From positions 1 to 64,000 of the forward strand of contig WNNJ02000433.1 in assembly GCA_012934845.2 (NCBI GenBank): a DNA stretch of 64,000 bases, in the 5' to 3' direction. Position numbers and translations under genes: made by a program. Source of the DNA: Pomphorhynchus laevis. Taxonomy: Eukaryota; Acanthocephala; Palaeacanthocephala; Echinorhynchida; Pomphorhynchidae. Positions 34,229 through 45,302 of the stretch are shown here, in pieces; within the stretch, counting starts at the first letter, position 1, and each line of letters begins with the position of its first letter. The notes beneath the pieces were generated by a model, which saw only the letters and a program-made list of their open reading frames with translations, was not told where the DNA came from and ran no database searches.

Positions 34229-35170
34229 AGCGTGTACGTATCGGATACGTCAGACAATCAAGATGACAACAGAGCTAAAGTATTAGCATCTAACAATGAA
34301 CGGCACTTAAAAGACAGATCTACACTATACAGTGATTTTAACGACGGCTTTCGAAATGCACTTGGTCATGCTTTTGTATGCGGATCATCATCTTTGCTCA
34401 CGGCTTATCCATCATCTTATAGTGGGACAATCCTAAATAATACAGTCTTCAAAGACTTAATCGCCGCACGCTGTGGTCACCTCGTCATAGATGCTCCTCG
34501 TTGGTGTTCATGTGGCGTATACAATACTCTCTGTCACTCTCTGTTCTGTAAATATGGTTTCATACCCTCGATTCGCCACAACTCTATTCGAGACTATCTT
34601 GCGAGGACATTAACAAAAGTTGCCTCGTGTGTTCAGACTGAACCACAACTGAATCCAGTTCACGATGCTATTGACTTTCAAACACAAGCAACCACAAGAG
34701 ACAAAAATGCACGGTTTGATATTGGCTGCAATGGCCTTTTTGGCGGAAACACAGTGCGCACTTTCATGGATATTTGTATTTTTAATATACATGCGCCCTC
34801 GAACGCCTGCAAATCTCCCGAGTCAGCATTTAACTACCATGTCCCACGTAAGTTGTCCAAATCTAACGAAGGAGTACGCGAAGTCGAACACGTTAGTTTC
34901 TTAACATTTGTCGTCCAGTTCAGCGGGTCTCGCTATTGATTCAAATCGTTGCCTACAGACAATCGCGCACAAGCTTGCAGACAAGTGTCAGACAAACTAC
35001 ATTAATGAAATCAAGCAGCTCCGAGAATCCGTTGGATTACTTCTTATGCGCGGAATTTCTATGAGTATTCGACTGCCCCGTTCAAAACTCTGTCATCTTG
35101 TTAGACTTCAAACGCTAATTGACAAACAACCAATTTCGCATTACACACGAACGCATTATTATATATTATT
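34229..35170 (+). pseudogene. RLE-type retroelement, zinc knuckle and nuclease part
   Basis: Continuation of the element that starts at 31398. The frame 34232-34939 reads WCSCGVYNTLCHSLFC (CCHC-like knuckle), FIPSIRHNSIRDYLARTLTK, then KNARFDIGCNGLFGGNTVRT and FMDICIFNIHAPSN. This order (knuckle, RHD/RHN motif, D...D core) corresponds to the C-terminal restriction-like endonuclease of R2-type retrotransposons. A last frame to 35170 covers the tail (IAHKLADKCQTNYINEIKQL). Confidence 0.7.
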
Positions 35171-35254
35171 AATTTACACAAGAGTGAGCAAAAGCTCGTT
35201 ACAAGGTGATTCACAATAGTCACAAAGTTAAAATAAAAAGAAAATGAAAAAATG

Positions 35255-36911
35255 TTATGTAATTGTAGTCACAAAGTTCTTCAATTGTCGTTTGAATGCA
35301 GTTTTTGATGCACATGTTACTATGTGAGCAAGTAGATTGTTCCATACAGTGCGCACCCTATCTGGTAAACCTCTGCATACATCTCTGATGTGCCGTTTCG
35401 CCATGATGTGAAGGCCGTGACCTCTGAGTGTTGATTCCTTGCAGATGAGGAAGATATCTGTCAAAGGATGATCACGACGGTTTACGGCTGCCCATGCCAT
35501 CATCAAGTCTGATATTAAGAGAAACTTTTCTATTGATGTAACGCCTAGCAAGTGAATTCTACTTTCAAATGGTAAGCCTCTTATCGAGGAAACCAAATGC
35601 GTTGCTTTGCGTAGCACATTTTCAATATTCGTATGCTCAGTTTTCGATTGAGGATGCATGGCTTGCGATGCATATAACACGTGACTCAGAATCAACGATT
35701 CGTAAAGTGGTTTAAATGACAGAATGTCGACTTTGCGAATAGTTCTGCGTAGCATAGCAAGAATTTGTAAGCACTTAGTTTTGACTGCAGCGGAGTTCAT
35801 ATTTGTTTTTAGGTCGTCTGTTATTATTACACCTAAGTCCTTGTAAGAGTTGACCACGTTTATTTGCCTTCCGCTTACTTTGTACTTTGCAATGTCGCCT
35901 GCGTCCAATGTGCATATGAGCACATTTTTCTGGGTTTATAGGAAGATTCATTGCACCTGCCCAATGCTGCAGGTTCGATATGTCCAATTGTAGGATGTGC
36001 ACGTCGTTGTCGTTTTTGATGGCCCGCCAAATTTTAATATCATCTGCATATAGAATACAGTCAGAAGCTATAAGTGGTATTACGCTATTGATGTATATAT
36101 TAAAGAGCGTTGGGCTCAGGACTGAACCTTGTGGAACGCCAGAGTGTAGTTGACTGTTAGATGAAAACGAGTCTCCTATTTTAACCGTAAATGAGCGACT
36201 GTATAAGAAGTCAGAAATCCAATGGAGGATGCAAGTGTGCACTTTAATGTCATATAATTTACCGATAAGGATTGAATGGTCTACTCGATCAAACGCTCGC
36301 GATAAATCAACAAAGACAATGTCAACCTCATTTCCGGCATCTATCGAAGAGCCCCAGCTGTGTCTCGCGGTGAGTAAGTTTGTCGTAGTAGATCGTAGTT
36401 TACGGAAACCATGTTGTTGATTATTCATGATTACCTTCCTGTTGAGGAATGCCTCCAAATCAGCAAGCACTATTCGCTCCAAGAGTTTGCAAGATATGCA
36501 TGTAAGGCTGATTGGACGGTACTTCGATAAACGTGATTTATTTCCTTTCTTATAGATCGGGCACACTATTGCGGTTCTCCGGTCATCAGGTAAGGTCGAT
36601 GTATATAATGAGGCAACAAATAGGCGATAAAGAGGTGTACACACAGTGGTAGCGAGTTCACGTAGGGCAATTGACGGTATGCCGTCTGGCCCAGAGGAAT
36701 TAGTTCTTGGTAGTCTTCTTAGTTCCGAGAATACATTATTCAGTTTAACGATTTTTAGGCATTCATCTAGATTAGCTGATGCATTATTCCTTTCGAAACG
36801 TCCGAACGTTACCTTCTTACTGATTAATGACGGGTTCGTTATTGCAAATTTGTTTGCAAATAAATCAGCAATCGATTTTTGGTCGCATACCAAGTTGTCC
36901 GCATCCTCCAA
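35255..36911 (-). pseudogene. family C reverse transcriptase
   Basis: Two overlapping frames (36911-35775 and 35923-35255) give a nearly complete RT. It contains LPRTNSSGPDGIPSIALREL, VFVDLSRAFDRVDHSILIGK (motif A), SGVPQGSVLSPTLFNIYINS (motif B) and CILYADDIKIW (motif C, DD intact), then the C-terminal VVNSYKDLGVIITDDLKTN and WNNLLAHIV. One frameshift near 35800-35920 separates them. The catalytic residues look complete. Confidence 0.8.
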
Positions 36912-37385
36912 TACGCATTGTAGTTGAGCGTGTCTTGATTTGCTCTGCTTGGTTACAAACGAATAGAATCGCTTTGGGTCAGATCGAATTTGTGAACATA
37001 GATTATTCAGGAATTTCCGTTGCTCATTGCGTTTAATTGACGTCGCTTAGTTTCGAGCTTTTCTGTAAGCCTCGAAAGTGCCGTGTCCAGTTCTATATTT
37101 GTGAAATGCCAAGTTGCGTTTTTTGATTGCCTGTCTTACAGAGTGTACGAGCCACTGAGTTGCTTGCCTTGGTTTCGTTTTTACGCTCATGGTAGATGAA
37201 AATATGTCAATCAGGTGACGGAGCACGTCTCAAAAATCGTTCCATGCCTTGTTTACGCCTACGGAGAATGGATCAAGCCACTGGTGATTTGACAAAAGTG
37301 CGGCAATAGTGGTGTAGTCAGTTTTGTATACGTTGATTCTGGAAACAGGAGGCACAAGATCCTTGACGATGTTTGGAAATGTCAA

Positions 37386-38072
37386 TTATATAATTAGCAC
37401 GAGATGATTACTGGATCCTAAGGGAGGCCTAAAGTTTATGTGTTTGACGTCATTAATGATTTTTGAGAGGCACAAGTCCAGAAGTGCTATGGACTCGTTT
37501 CTTATTCTCGTGAATTCGTGGACATGTTGCACTAGGTCATGGTCTATGAAATATTCCAAAAGTAATTTTGACTCAATGTCACAGTTTTCCGTTTGTGAAT
37601 AATCATTCCAACTTACATGAGGCATATTGAAGTCACCCCAGATTAACAGCCCCTTCCTATGCAAGTGACGGTTGATCGAATTCATAATGTCGATAGTTGG
37701 TGATCTGGGAGAGCGATAGAACAAACCAACAGTAATATGCGATTCCATGTTGGATTTAACTTTGATCCAGATAAGTTCGTTACCGGTTGAGTTATCAACA
37801 GTTGATTCAAGAATTTTACTGTATAGGGCATCATAAACAAATATGGCCACACCTTCACCACGTAAAGTTGTCTGCTCTGTGACACTGTACCCAGGTATTG
37901 CGATTTCGGTATCACTGATCGACGATGAGAGCCATATTTTAGTAAGTGCTAAGATATCAAAATTCTCATCCTGTGTTAGATGATACAGTTCGTCGAGTTT
38001 ATTCGGTAAGCTCAGAACATTAGAAAACATTACACGAAAATTGCAGAAGTCATTATTGGACATTGGCGCCAT
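37386..38072 (-). pseudogene. family C APE-type endonuclease
   Basis: Reads MFSNVLSLPNKLDELYHL, ILALTKIWLSSSISD, GEGVAIFVYDALYS, GLFYRSPRSPT and GLLIWGDFNMPHVSW, the blocks of a LINE endonuclease. The final catalytic block reads LGSSNHLVLI, with Asn where the family has Asp (SDH), and the usual TETWL reads TKIWL. The gap to the RT (36912-37385) holds stops. As read, the nuclease should be inactive. Confidence 0.75.
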
Positions 38073-38387
38073 CAGAGAGTGAACTTTGATATTTGTCCGG
38101 TTGAGGCTGTCAAAAATACTATTTTATGTCGTAACTGTTTCTGTGGGGGTAGCGGCGCACATAGTACGTCTGTGATTTACTGAGACACAAAGCTTCTGGA
38201 CGTCCCCAGAGGTTACTAGTTGATTTGCGAAGAGCGAAGTTCGGCCGCCAGTTCATACGCTTGTGTCGCACTACTTGAAAATTCTGAATTGATAGGTTAA
38301 TTTCTCTATTTTGTCTCCTCTCTATTAGTTCCAGTTTAGCGAGTTTTAGTCGAGCTCTTTCGTCTGGATCTAGATCTTGGAGAATAT

Positions 38388-39455
38388 TCAGTCCAGTATC
38401 ACGAAGTTTATATGTTGTGAGAATACATTATCTCTCATTGTTTTATTCTGAAATACTATTTTTAGAAGCCTTGGTCTCCCATCTTGTTGACGCTTACCGA
38501 AGCGAATCAAATTCACAATACGTATAGAATTAAATTCGTCTACGTTCTTTGATGACATCATCATCGAGAGGACCGTGCTTATCATATCCATGTCCTCTTT
38601 CAGTCGATAATGATTATTCAAACTGGAAGGTTCCCTGAGACTAGCTACTAACAAACAGCGGGCACGATAGTCCTCTGTATGTGTAGTAGATCTCCTATGG
38701 TTTGAATGGTTATTGCTCGGAGTATCCGATGGTGTCAACGGTACATGATTGAAAACTTCATGTGTTGCTTTTGAAGGATTGTGGTCGTGATTGTTACTTT
38801 GAGATTCGCTTTGTCAGGACATTGGAGAATTTTCTCTTTGGCATTTAGTTGAACTATTATCAGGACTTTCCTTCGATGTTTTCATCATTTGCAGATGCCG
38901 CTGGTTTCTGTACCACACGCGGGCCGAACTGGATATTATATGTGTACACGGCGATTTGGGAGCTATAAGCTGCTCTGTAGAAACATTGAGGAAAGGTAGG
39001 TCCTCTGGATTTCGTGTGATTGGCTTAAAAATGGAATGTGGTGTAGATATATTAGTTATAACAATTTCCGGCTCCGTCACTGTCTCGGTAGATTTATCAT
39101 AAACTTGACAAAATCAATCTTGCTGCGATACAATTTGCGGCTCCTTCACTGTCTCAGTAGATTTATCAAAAATTTGAGAAATTCCATCATGCTGCGATGC
39201 CATTTCCAATTGCTCTAAGCGTTCTATTAACAAGTTAATTTGTTTCGCCGCACTGAATCCGCAGTAAAACGGTTGCCCGCCACAAGTTTCCTGACCCAAA
39301 GCACAATTATGTGTTTCTAATGTCCAGATTTGACAACCGCTAGCGGAGCATTCCACTTGTATGTTCTCGAGCTTGCCGGTTTTATCGGTATCAACAGAGA
39401 TTGCTACATATAACAATTTTTGAAAAATCAAACTGATAGTTTTCATTGGATCCAT
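38388..39455 (-). pseudogene. family C ORF1 (zinc finger protein)
   Basis: Three minus-strand pieces. 39455-39114: ISVDTDKTGKLENIQVECSA, then a finger with GCQIW and PFYCGFSAAKQI, where the last finger Cys is Ser, and the coiled NLLIERLEQLEM. 39080-38814: linker. 38738-38388: C-terminal domain RARCLLVASLREPSSLNNHY and RPRLLKIVFQNKTMRDNVFS. Similar domains in family A and the 30.3-kb copy suggest an RNA-binding ORF1 protein; the function is inferred from the family. Confidence 0.7.
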
Positions 39456-39545
39456 TTGCGGGTAACCCCATAATATTATTAAATTATATTAAATTAAAAA
39501 ATAAAAAATATTGTTACAAGCAAGCATTAGCTATAAAGTCGTTTC
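39404..39545. other. junction sequence between families C and D
   Basis: Short AT-rich joint. It contains the 16-mer ccatttgcgggtaacc (39452-39467), which recurs at 48017-48032 after the RLE-type copy. Confidence 0.4.
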
Positions 39546-40740
39546 GCTAGATCACAAGAAAACATCAATCCGACGGTAGTCGATTCCAAGCATTTGCACA
39601 ACGATAAGACAACCGCTCCAACCGTGAACTGCGACCATGGGACGATATCCTCAACAACAGTGGATGACCTCTGTGGCATCGTCTATCGTTGATAACCACC
39701 GAATGGGTAGGATATCCATCCGAACCGTTGGCGATATACAACATTACTTACATATCTAGGATGTACAGTCTTTGGTGCACAGTCATCATACCCAGATTTT
39801 TAAGTCTTTCGCGATAACTCATATGAGAACAACTCGAACAGTTTGCTGCCACGACGAAGAATATTTTCTAAGTCATTCAACTCTTTTTTTGACGTTAAAA
39901 AACTGGCTTGTATCGCGAACTCAATATGTGGTCTTACAAGTGCTTTAAATAGAATTCTAAAGCATGTGGGTGACACAAACTTGAAGCAGTTTTTTTATCA
40001 AGTACAACATTCTTCTGGCAGACGCGCATCTACGTTCAGTTTCCATTCTAGACTTCAAGGAAGAATGAGTTATGATACCAAGGTATCGGGCGGGTACAGA
40101 ACTATACCCGAAACGAAGGTGAACACACTTAGAGACATGTAATAGTATTCCTGTACGCCTACTCCAAATTTCTATCCTATCAATATCACTTTGCAGAAAC
40201 TCTACATACTTGGGCGAATTAATTGTGCTCCACACTTTCAAGTCATCTGCGAAAGCAAGATATTGGCATTGCAGTTTACTCAGCAGAGAGTTGATGAAAA
40301 TTTTAAAAAAGTAATGTGCCAAGCACAGTCCCCTGAGGAATCCCTGAATTCACAATACGCGGAGAAGAAAAACAATCACCAACCCGTACTATATAGCTCC
40401 TAGATGACAGAAAATCAGCAACCCACGCTACAAGCATCCGGGGAATGCCATGATCGATTAATGCTTGTATCAACTGAGAATGAGGTACGCGATCGAATGC
40501 TCTACTAAAATCAAGAAACAGGGCATCAATAGAGCTACCTCGAGATAATTCTGCGACCCACGCCTCACGAGAACACAAGAGATTCGTCATACAAGATCTG
40601 CCTTTTCTGAAACCATACGGTTGAGAGCAAATCTGTCCGGACTCAACCAGGTGACTCATTATCCTGTCGTGAACTATACGCTCCATAATTTTACTTATAT
40701 GACTAGTTAAACTTATAGGCCTTTAGTTAATAGCTGAGTT
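39546..40740 (-). pseudogene. family D LINE RT fragment, minus strand
   Basis: Frame 40686-40303 reads MERIVHDRIMSHLVESGQIC, PYGFRKGRSCMTNL, LFLDFSRAFDRVPHSQLIQA (motif A) and SGIPQGTVLGTLLF (motif B). Frame 40322-39957 reads QYLAFADDLKVWSTI (motif C) and ARYLGIITHSSLKS. The C-terminus in a further frame (about 39700-39560) gives RRCHRGHPLLLRI and CANAWNRLPSD. It lacks an endonuclease and is 5'-truncated. A CR1-like clade is likely. Confidence 0.7.
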
Positions 40741-40802
40741 CCGCACACCTTTCTTATAAACATAGTTTGAAATTCTAAGCTGCTAACAAATAACTATTTA
40801 CA

Positions 40803-40985
40803 TTCCAGATTATTCCTGTCAGTTCCAGATTATTCCTGTCAGTTCCAGATTATTCCTGTCAGTTCCAGATTATTCCTGTCAGTTCCAGATTATTCCTGTC
40901 AGTTCCAGATTATTCCTGTCAGTTCCAGATTATTCCTGTCAGTTCCATATTATTCCTTCAGTTCTAGATCATTCCTGTCAGTTCC
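40803..40985 (+). repeat. 20-bp tandem repeats, LINE 5' region
   Basis: About nine units of ttccagattattcctgtcag. The first seven are identical; the last two have small changes. They end 45 bp before the ORF1 start codon. Their position suggests promoter-like monomers of the family B 5' UTR. Confidence 0.8.
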
Positions 40986-41030
40986 GCTCGCTAAGCTCGC
41001 GGATTGAGCTCAATCTATCGATAAAAGGTC

Positions 41031-42356
41031 ATGCCTAAAAAAGCGCGATCTCAGATCCCTGTTCCTGATCAAGAATCTTCCACATCTGAATGCAATGATG
41101 ATTATACCAGCTTTGAAGTTGGATGTGATTCCAAAGATTGCGATGTATGGACACTTGTTCGTGTTAAAATATCCGACCACTCGGTGTATAAACGTAAACA
41201 TTTCACTTGCGGTTTTTGTACATCAGTACGACTACTACAGTTATCCTGCTCATCTACTCCTGTATCACACACGACCACTCAGACCAATGCTGTTTTAGAT
41301 GTTTCCCTCGCATCAACACCTGACTTCGCATCATATAATCTCATTATTGAACCTACTCTCTCACACACTCATCGTTCAACTACGTACCAAACTTCCATTA
41401 ATCTTTCTCATTCTAACAATGCTAACGGTAAAGCTTTTCATCTCGTACCTCCTCTTTCCCATTCCTCCCGCAATCTAAATAAATCTCAAACTTCTTTATT
41501 CTCCTAACGTACTCCTTACTCGACCTCTCCTGTATCACCTCTCAATAATTTACACCCTTCCATCAAAATCATTTCAAGTAACATTTCCGATCAACTGATT
41601 CAACACTCCATTCCTGTCACTCATGCCCCAACCTATTTTAATTCTCCTTACTCTACCTCCCACGTAACACTTCCAAATAATTTACATCCTTCATTTAAAA
41701 TCATATCCAGTCACATCTCTGATCAACCGATTCAACACCCCGCTCCTGTCACACTTGCTCCAACCAATATTAATTCTTTATCAAGCACCCCTGTCATTTC
41801 CACTTCTATCTGCTCATCTACCTCGACTCCTACCAGCTCTATCCGTCCACTACTTCCACGAAATCGTTTTCCTTCGCGCGATCGCTGTATAATCATATCA
41901 AACTTAAAGCTTTCCGAATCTACTTCTCCACAATCTCGCCTCGATGATGATGTATCTGCTTTCAGGTCTATCCTAGCAACCATTCTTCCTGATGATAACC
42001 CATCACTCTTCAATAATATCGCTCCTGTATCCTTTATTCGTTTAAACAAATCCACTAAATCCAATCATCTCAGTCCTCCACTCTTAAAAATCGTTTTCCG
42101 ACATAGTTCACATGCCTCTTCGGTACTCTCCCAACGTTTTAAACTTCTTACCACTTCCTCTACTTGTCGTATCTTTCCTGACCGCTCCCCTTCTGATATT
42201 ACCCAGCTCAATTTAGCTAGCATTGAAAAACATCGACGCGAAACAAACGGCGAGTCATCCTTATCTATACGTAAAATCAACGGAAATTTTCACATTCTTC
42301 ACACAAGGCCAAAAATTCGATGGCGTCCCATCTCTCGCCCTTGTCTTCTTCGCTAG
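41031..42356 (+). pseudogene. family B ORF1 with a single in-frame stop
   Basis: A 441-codon frame with one TAA at 41505-41507. The N-terminus (MPKKARSQIPVPDQESSTSE) leads to a finger: VGCDSKDCDVWTLV ... HFTCGFCTSVRL. The middle is Ser/Thr/Pro-rich with two repeats of a NNLHPS.KIISS unit. The C-terminal domain contains VSAFRSILATILPDDNPSLF, VSFIRLNKSTK and PPLLKIVFRHSSHASSVLSQ. It ends at TAG 42354-42356, overlapping ORF2 by 37 nt. Confidence 0.75.
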
Positions 42357-45183
42357 TCGATCTCGCTCCTAAGCATACTTTACATCTTAGTCTGTTCAAT
42401 ACTCGCTCCATTCTTCATAAAGCTGATATGCTTCTCGATATCTTCGATCAATTATCTATCGATATTCTCTGCATTACCGAATCCTGGCACTCTGACTCCG
42501 ACGATATTGCTATTCGTCGTCTATGTCGCTCTGGTTGTTCTCTAGTTGAATCAGCTCGTCAAATTACATCTCATACATCTACTGCGTCTAACCATGGCGG
42601 TATTGTTGCCATTGCTCGTCACCCAATGTCTTTACGTAAAATCAACGTTAACATCCGTTACACTTCGTTCGAATTACTCATATGCAGATTATCAACGCCT
42701 TTCCCTCTGGAACTTGTGATTGTATACCGTCCAGGTTCAGTTGCCCCATCACGTATCTTCTTTAACGACCTTGCAGATCTAATGTCTCACTGTTCATTGT
42801 CTTATACTCCTTCTTTTGTTCTCGGTGACTTTAACATTCGTCTTGATCGCCCGTCTGACTCTGACTCTATCACTTTAACTAATCTTTTTTTCTGATTTTA
42901 ACTATAAATTACTTTCAACAAGCCCAACTCATATTCTCGGCGGTGCTCTCGACATCATTGCTGTTCCTAACTGCTTCAATGACTATACCTCCTTGTCAAT
43001 TACTGATCCTGGTTTGTCCGATCATTTCCTTGTCACTCTTACTATTACTCGTCCCCATCCTCCTTCTCCGCCTTTACCTTCATCTACACCAAGTCGACCC
43101 TGGAAGCTTCTCGATATCCCTGTTCTCTGCACAGCCTTACTCAATTCTTCACTCTTTTCACTTCCTCTTAACTATCTCTCTCCCGATGATCTCTGCATTC
43201 TGTTTGATTCTGAACTTACGTCGATCCTCAATAACCTTCTGCCTAGTCGACTTCGACGTTCCCAGCGCTTGCGCCATGCTCCCTGGTTCGATTCTGACTG
43301 TAGTCTTTCTAAACGTCGACTCCGTCACTCTTTTCGTATGTATAAACGCTTTCTTAAACTTTCACCAAACTCACTCCCTCCAAATCTTCGTGATTCTTAC
43401 TTTTCTCAACGCCGTTCACATCTCATTCTTATACGTACTAAACGTACTCTCTTTTGGCGAAATCAAGTCGAGTCATCTTCCAACTCTAAATCTCATTGGA
43501 AAATCTTAAACTCAATTCTTTCACGATCATCTACCCATTGTAATATAAATCCTGATGAATTTTCTTCTTATCTACAAACTAAACTATCTAATTTACTTTC
43601 CCTACTACCCATAGCCCCCTTGTACCCACTCTTCTCTTTAAATACTTCCCTCCCAGAACTATTCCACCTTATTCCCGTTTCGTCTGATGAAGTTTCTTCG
43701 GTTCTGCTGTCATTACCTAATAAAACCTCTCCTTCTGACCCAATTCCCACTCACTTGCTTAAAAATATCTGCTCCTTTATATTACCCTTCCTAACCACAT
43801 TGTTCAACTCGTCCATCCGTACCCGTATATTTCCTTCCATCTGGAAATGCGCCACTGTTCGTCCTCTCATCAAAAAGCAATCTCTCGACTCCTCACTACC
43901 ATCTTCGTACCGTCCTATTTCACTTCTCCCAACCCTCTCTAAACTCCTTGAGCGTCTCGTTCTTAAGCAAGTTAATACATATCTCTATTCCTCTAACTTA
44001 TTTCCTCCCTTCCAAGCCGCTTTTCGCTCTAATTACTCTACCGAAATTGCATGTCTTAAAGTTTATAACGACTTACTCATATCGCGCGATCATAAATTAT
44101 GTAGTGTCATAGTTTCTCTTGATCTATCGTCTGCTTTTGACATCGTCGATCACTCGATTCTTCTCCATCGCCTTCGTCATGATTATGGCTTCTCTTTACC
44201 CACTGTATCATGGTTTTCTTCATATCTATCAAACCGTACATTTCGCGTATATTCTAACTCTTCTCTTTCCCATCCTTCGTCCATTCCGTCCGGTGTTTCA
44301 CAAGGCTCCGTATTCGGCCCTATACTTTTCTCTCTTCTTCTTGGTGTTTTGTCTTCGATTTCTCATAAATTTAACTTCCATGTTATGCAATATGCTGATG
44401 ACATTCTCATCTATGCTCATGCACCTGTTTATCGTATTCACGATCTTAGTGTTTCCGCTTCGGACTGTCTTGTCTCAATTTCCAATCATCTTTCTTCCCT
44501 TCGCCTTTCTCTGAATCCTGATAAATCCAAAATTATGTGGATCCTACCTCGACGCCTCGGCTTCGAACCTCCCTCCGTATCATTAAATTCTACAATTCTT
44601 CCTATCGTTGATAATCTCGTTTTCCTAGGCTTCCATTTTGACAACCGACTTTCACTTAAACCTTTCGTTAGAGATAAAGTACGCTCATATACCTTGATAC
44701 TCCGCAACCTCCGTCAAGTTCGTAGATTGATCGATTTCCCTTCTTGTATGACTCTCATATCATCTCCTTTTTTCTAGACTTGATTATTGTCTTAGTCTAT
44801 TTTCCAACTCACCTAAATCCACTCTTCTTCCCCTACAACGCATCGTCAACGCAGCTGTCCGAATTCTCCTCCGTCTTCGTCATTTTGATCATACATCCTA
44901 CCATCTTGCTTCTCTCGATTTGCCTACAATTTATTGTCGTGTTCAAATTCGTCTTCTTATCGTTGCTTTCCGCCTTGTAACTTTTCATACCTCTTCATTT
45001 CTCAACCTTCCTTTTCTTGATAATTCTCGTCCTGTTTACTGTTCCTTGCGTTCCTGTAATTCCCTTCTTTTACATGTCCCAAACTACTCTACCTCCTTTG
45101 GACTCCGCTCCTTCCTGGTGGCTGCTCCTCTATCGTGGAATCATCTGCCCATTCATATACGCCAATCAACTTCCCTGCAGTGA
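42320..45183 (+). pseudogene. family B ORF2, endonuclease and RT
   Basis: Starts at the ATG at 42320 (MASHLSPLSSSLVDLAPKHT). Endonuclease: SLFNTRSILHKADMLLDIF, ILCITESWHSDSDD, LVIVYRPGS, FVLGDFNIRLDRPSD, then a frameshift in a T run at about 42888, and TDPGLSDHFLVTL with an intact SDH. RT: VSLDLSSAFDIVDHSILLHR, SGVSQGSVFGPILF, MQYADDILIYAHA. A second frameshift near 44770 separates the C-terminal part (DYCLSLFSNSPKST, SFLVAAPLSWNHLP), which ends near 45183. Only these two lesions are visible in about 950 codons. Confidence 0.8.
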
Positions 45184-45258
45184 TTCAAACGACAAATCCG
45201 ATCCCATTTTAACAATTTATCTGCTTGACTTTCTCATTTTTGTTTGTGGACTTGTAAG

Positions 45259-45273
45259 CGTACAGCTTGTACG
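45259..45273 (+). promoter_or_regulatory. family B LINE 3' stem-loop
   Basis: CGTACA-GCT-TGTACG, followed by GATTTGCCACATTAAATAAA. It is in the position of the family A GCGTGC/GCACGC hairpin, and the G-C pair at the fourth position of the aligned stem is replaced by A-T. Confidence 0.55.
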
Positions 45274-45302
45274 GATTTGCCACATTAAATAAATTTGTAT
45301 TA

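Larger units (their letters stand above)
35190..39403 (-). mobile_element. family C LINE (CR1-like), minus strand
   Basis: About 4.2 kb with ORF1, APE-type endonuclease and RT in order on the minus strand. The 3' end (near 35190) shares 'agtgagcaaaagctcgttacaaggtgattcacaa' with the fragment at 29040. The 5' end is truncated within ORF1 near 39403, where the match with the copy at 18700 stops. Its RT is clearly different from families A and B, but its ORF1 N-terminus is nearly identical to that of the 18.5-kb family A copy. Confidence 0.8.
40803..45302 (+). mobile_element. family B LINE, best-preserved copy
   Basis: The whole element appears present: nine 20-bp repeats, a short leader, ORF1 (41031-42356), ORF2 (42320-45183) and a 3' end with a CGTACA-GCT-TGTACG hairpin followed by GGATTTGCCACATTAAATAA. 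It is related to family A throughout (same ORF1 layout and RT motifs) but diverged. Visible lesions are one stop in ORF1 and two small frameshifts in ORF2. A block of RLE-type sequence is inserted in its 3' end (45303-48070). Confidence 0.8.

Noticed and set aside
40803-40985. Short regular repeats resembling a CRISPR array
   Set aside because: The 20-bp units abut directly with no spacers and lead into a LINE ORF1; the host is eukaryotic. They are a tandem 5'-UTR repeat.
42943-43509. 188-codon plus-strand frame in family B
   Set aside because: Out-of-frame shadow of ORF2; hydrophobic composition is a by-product of T-rich codons.
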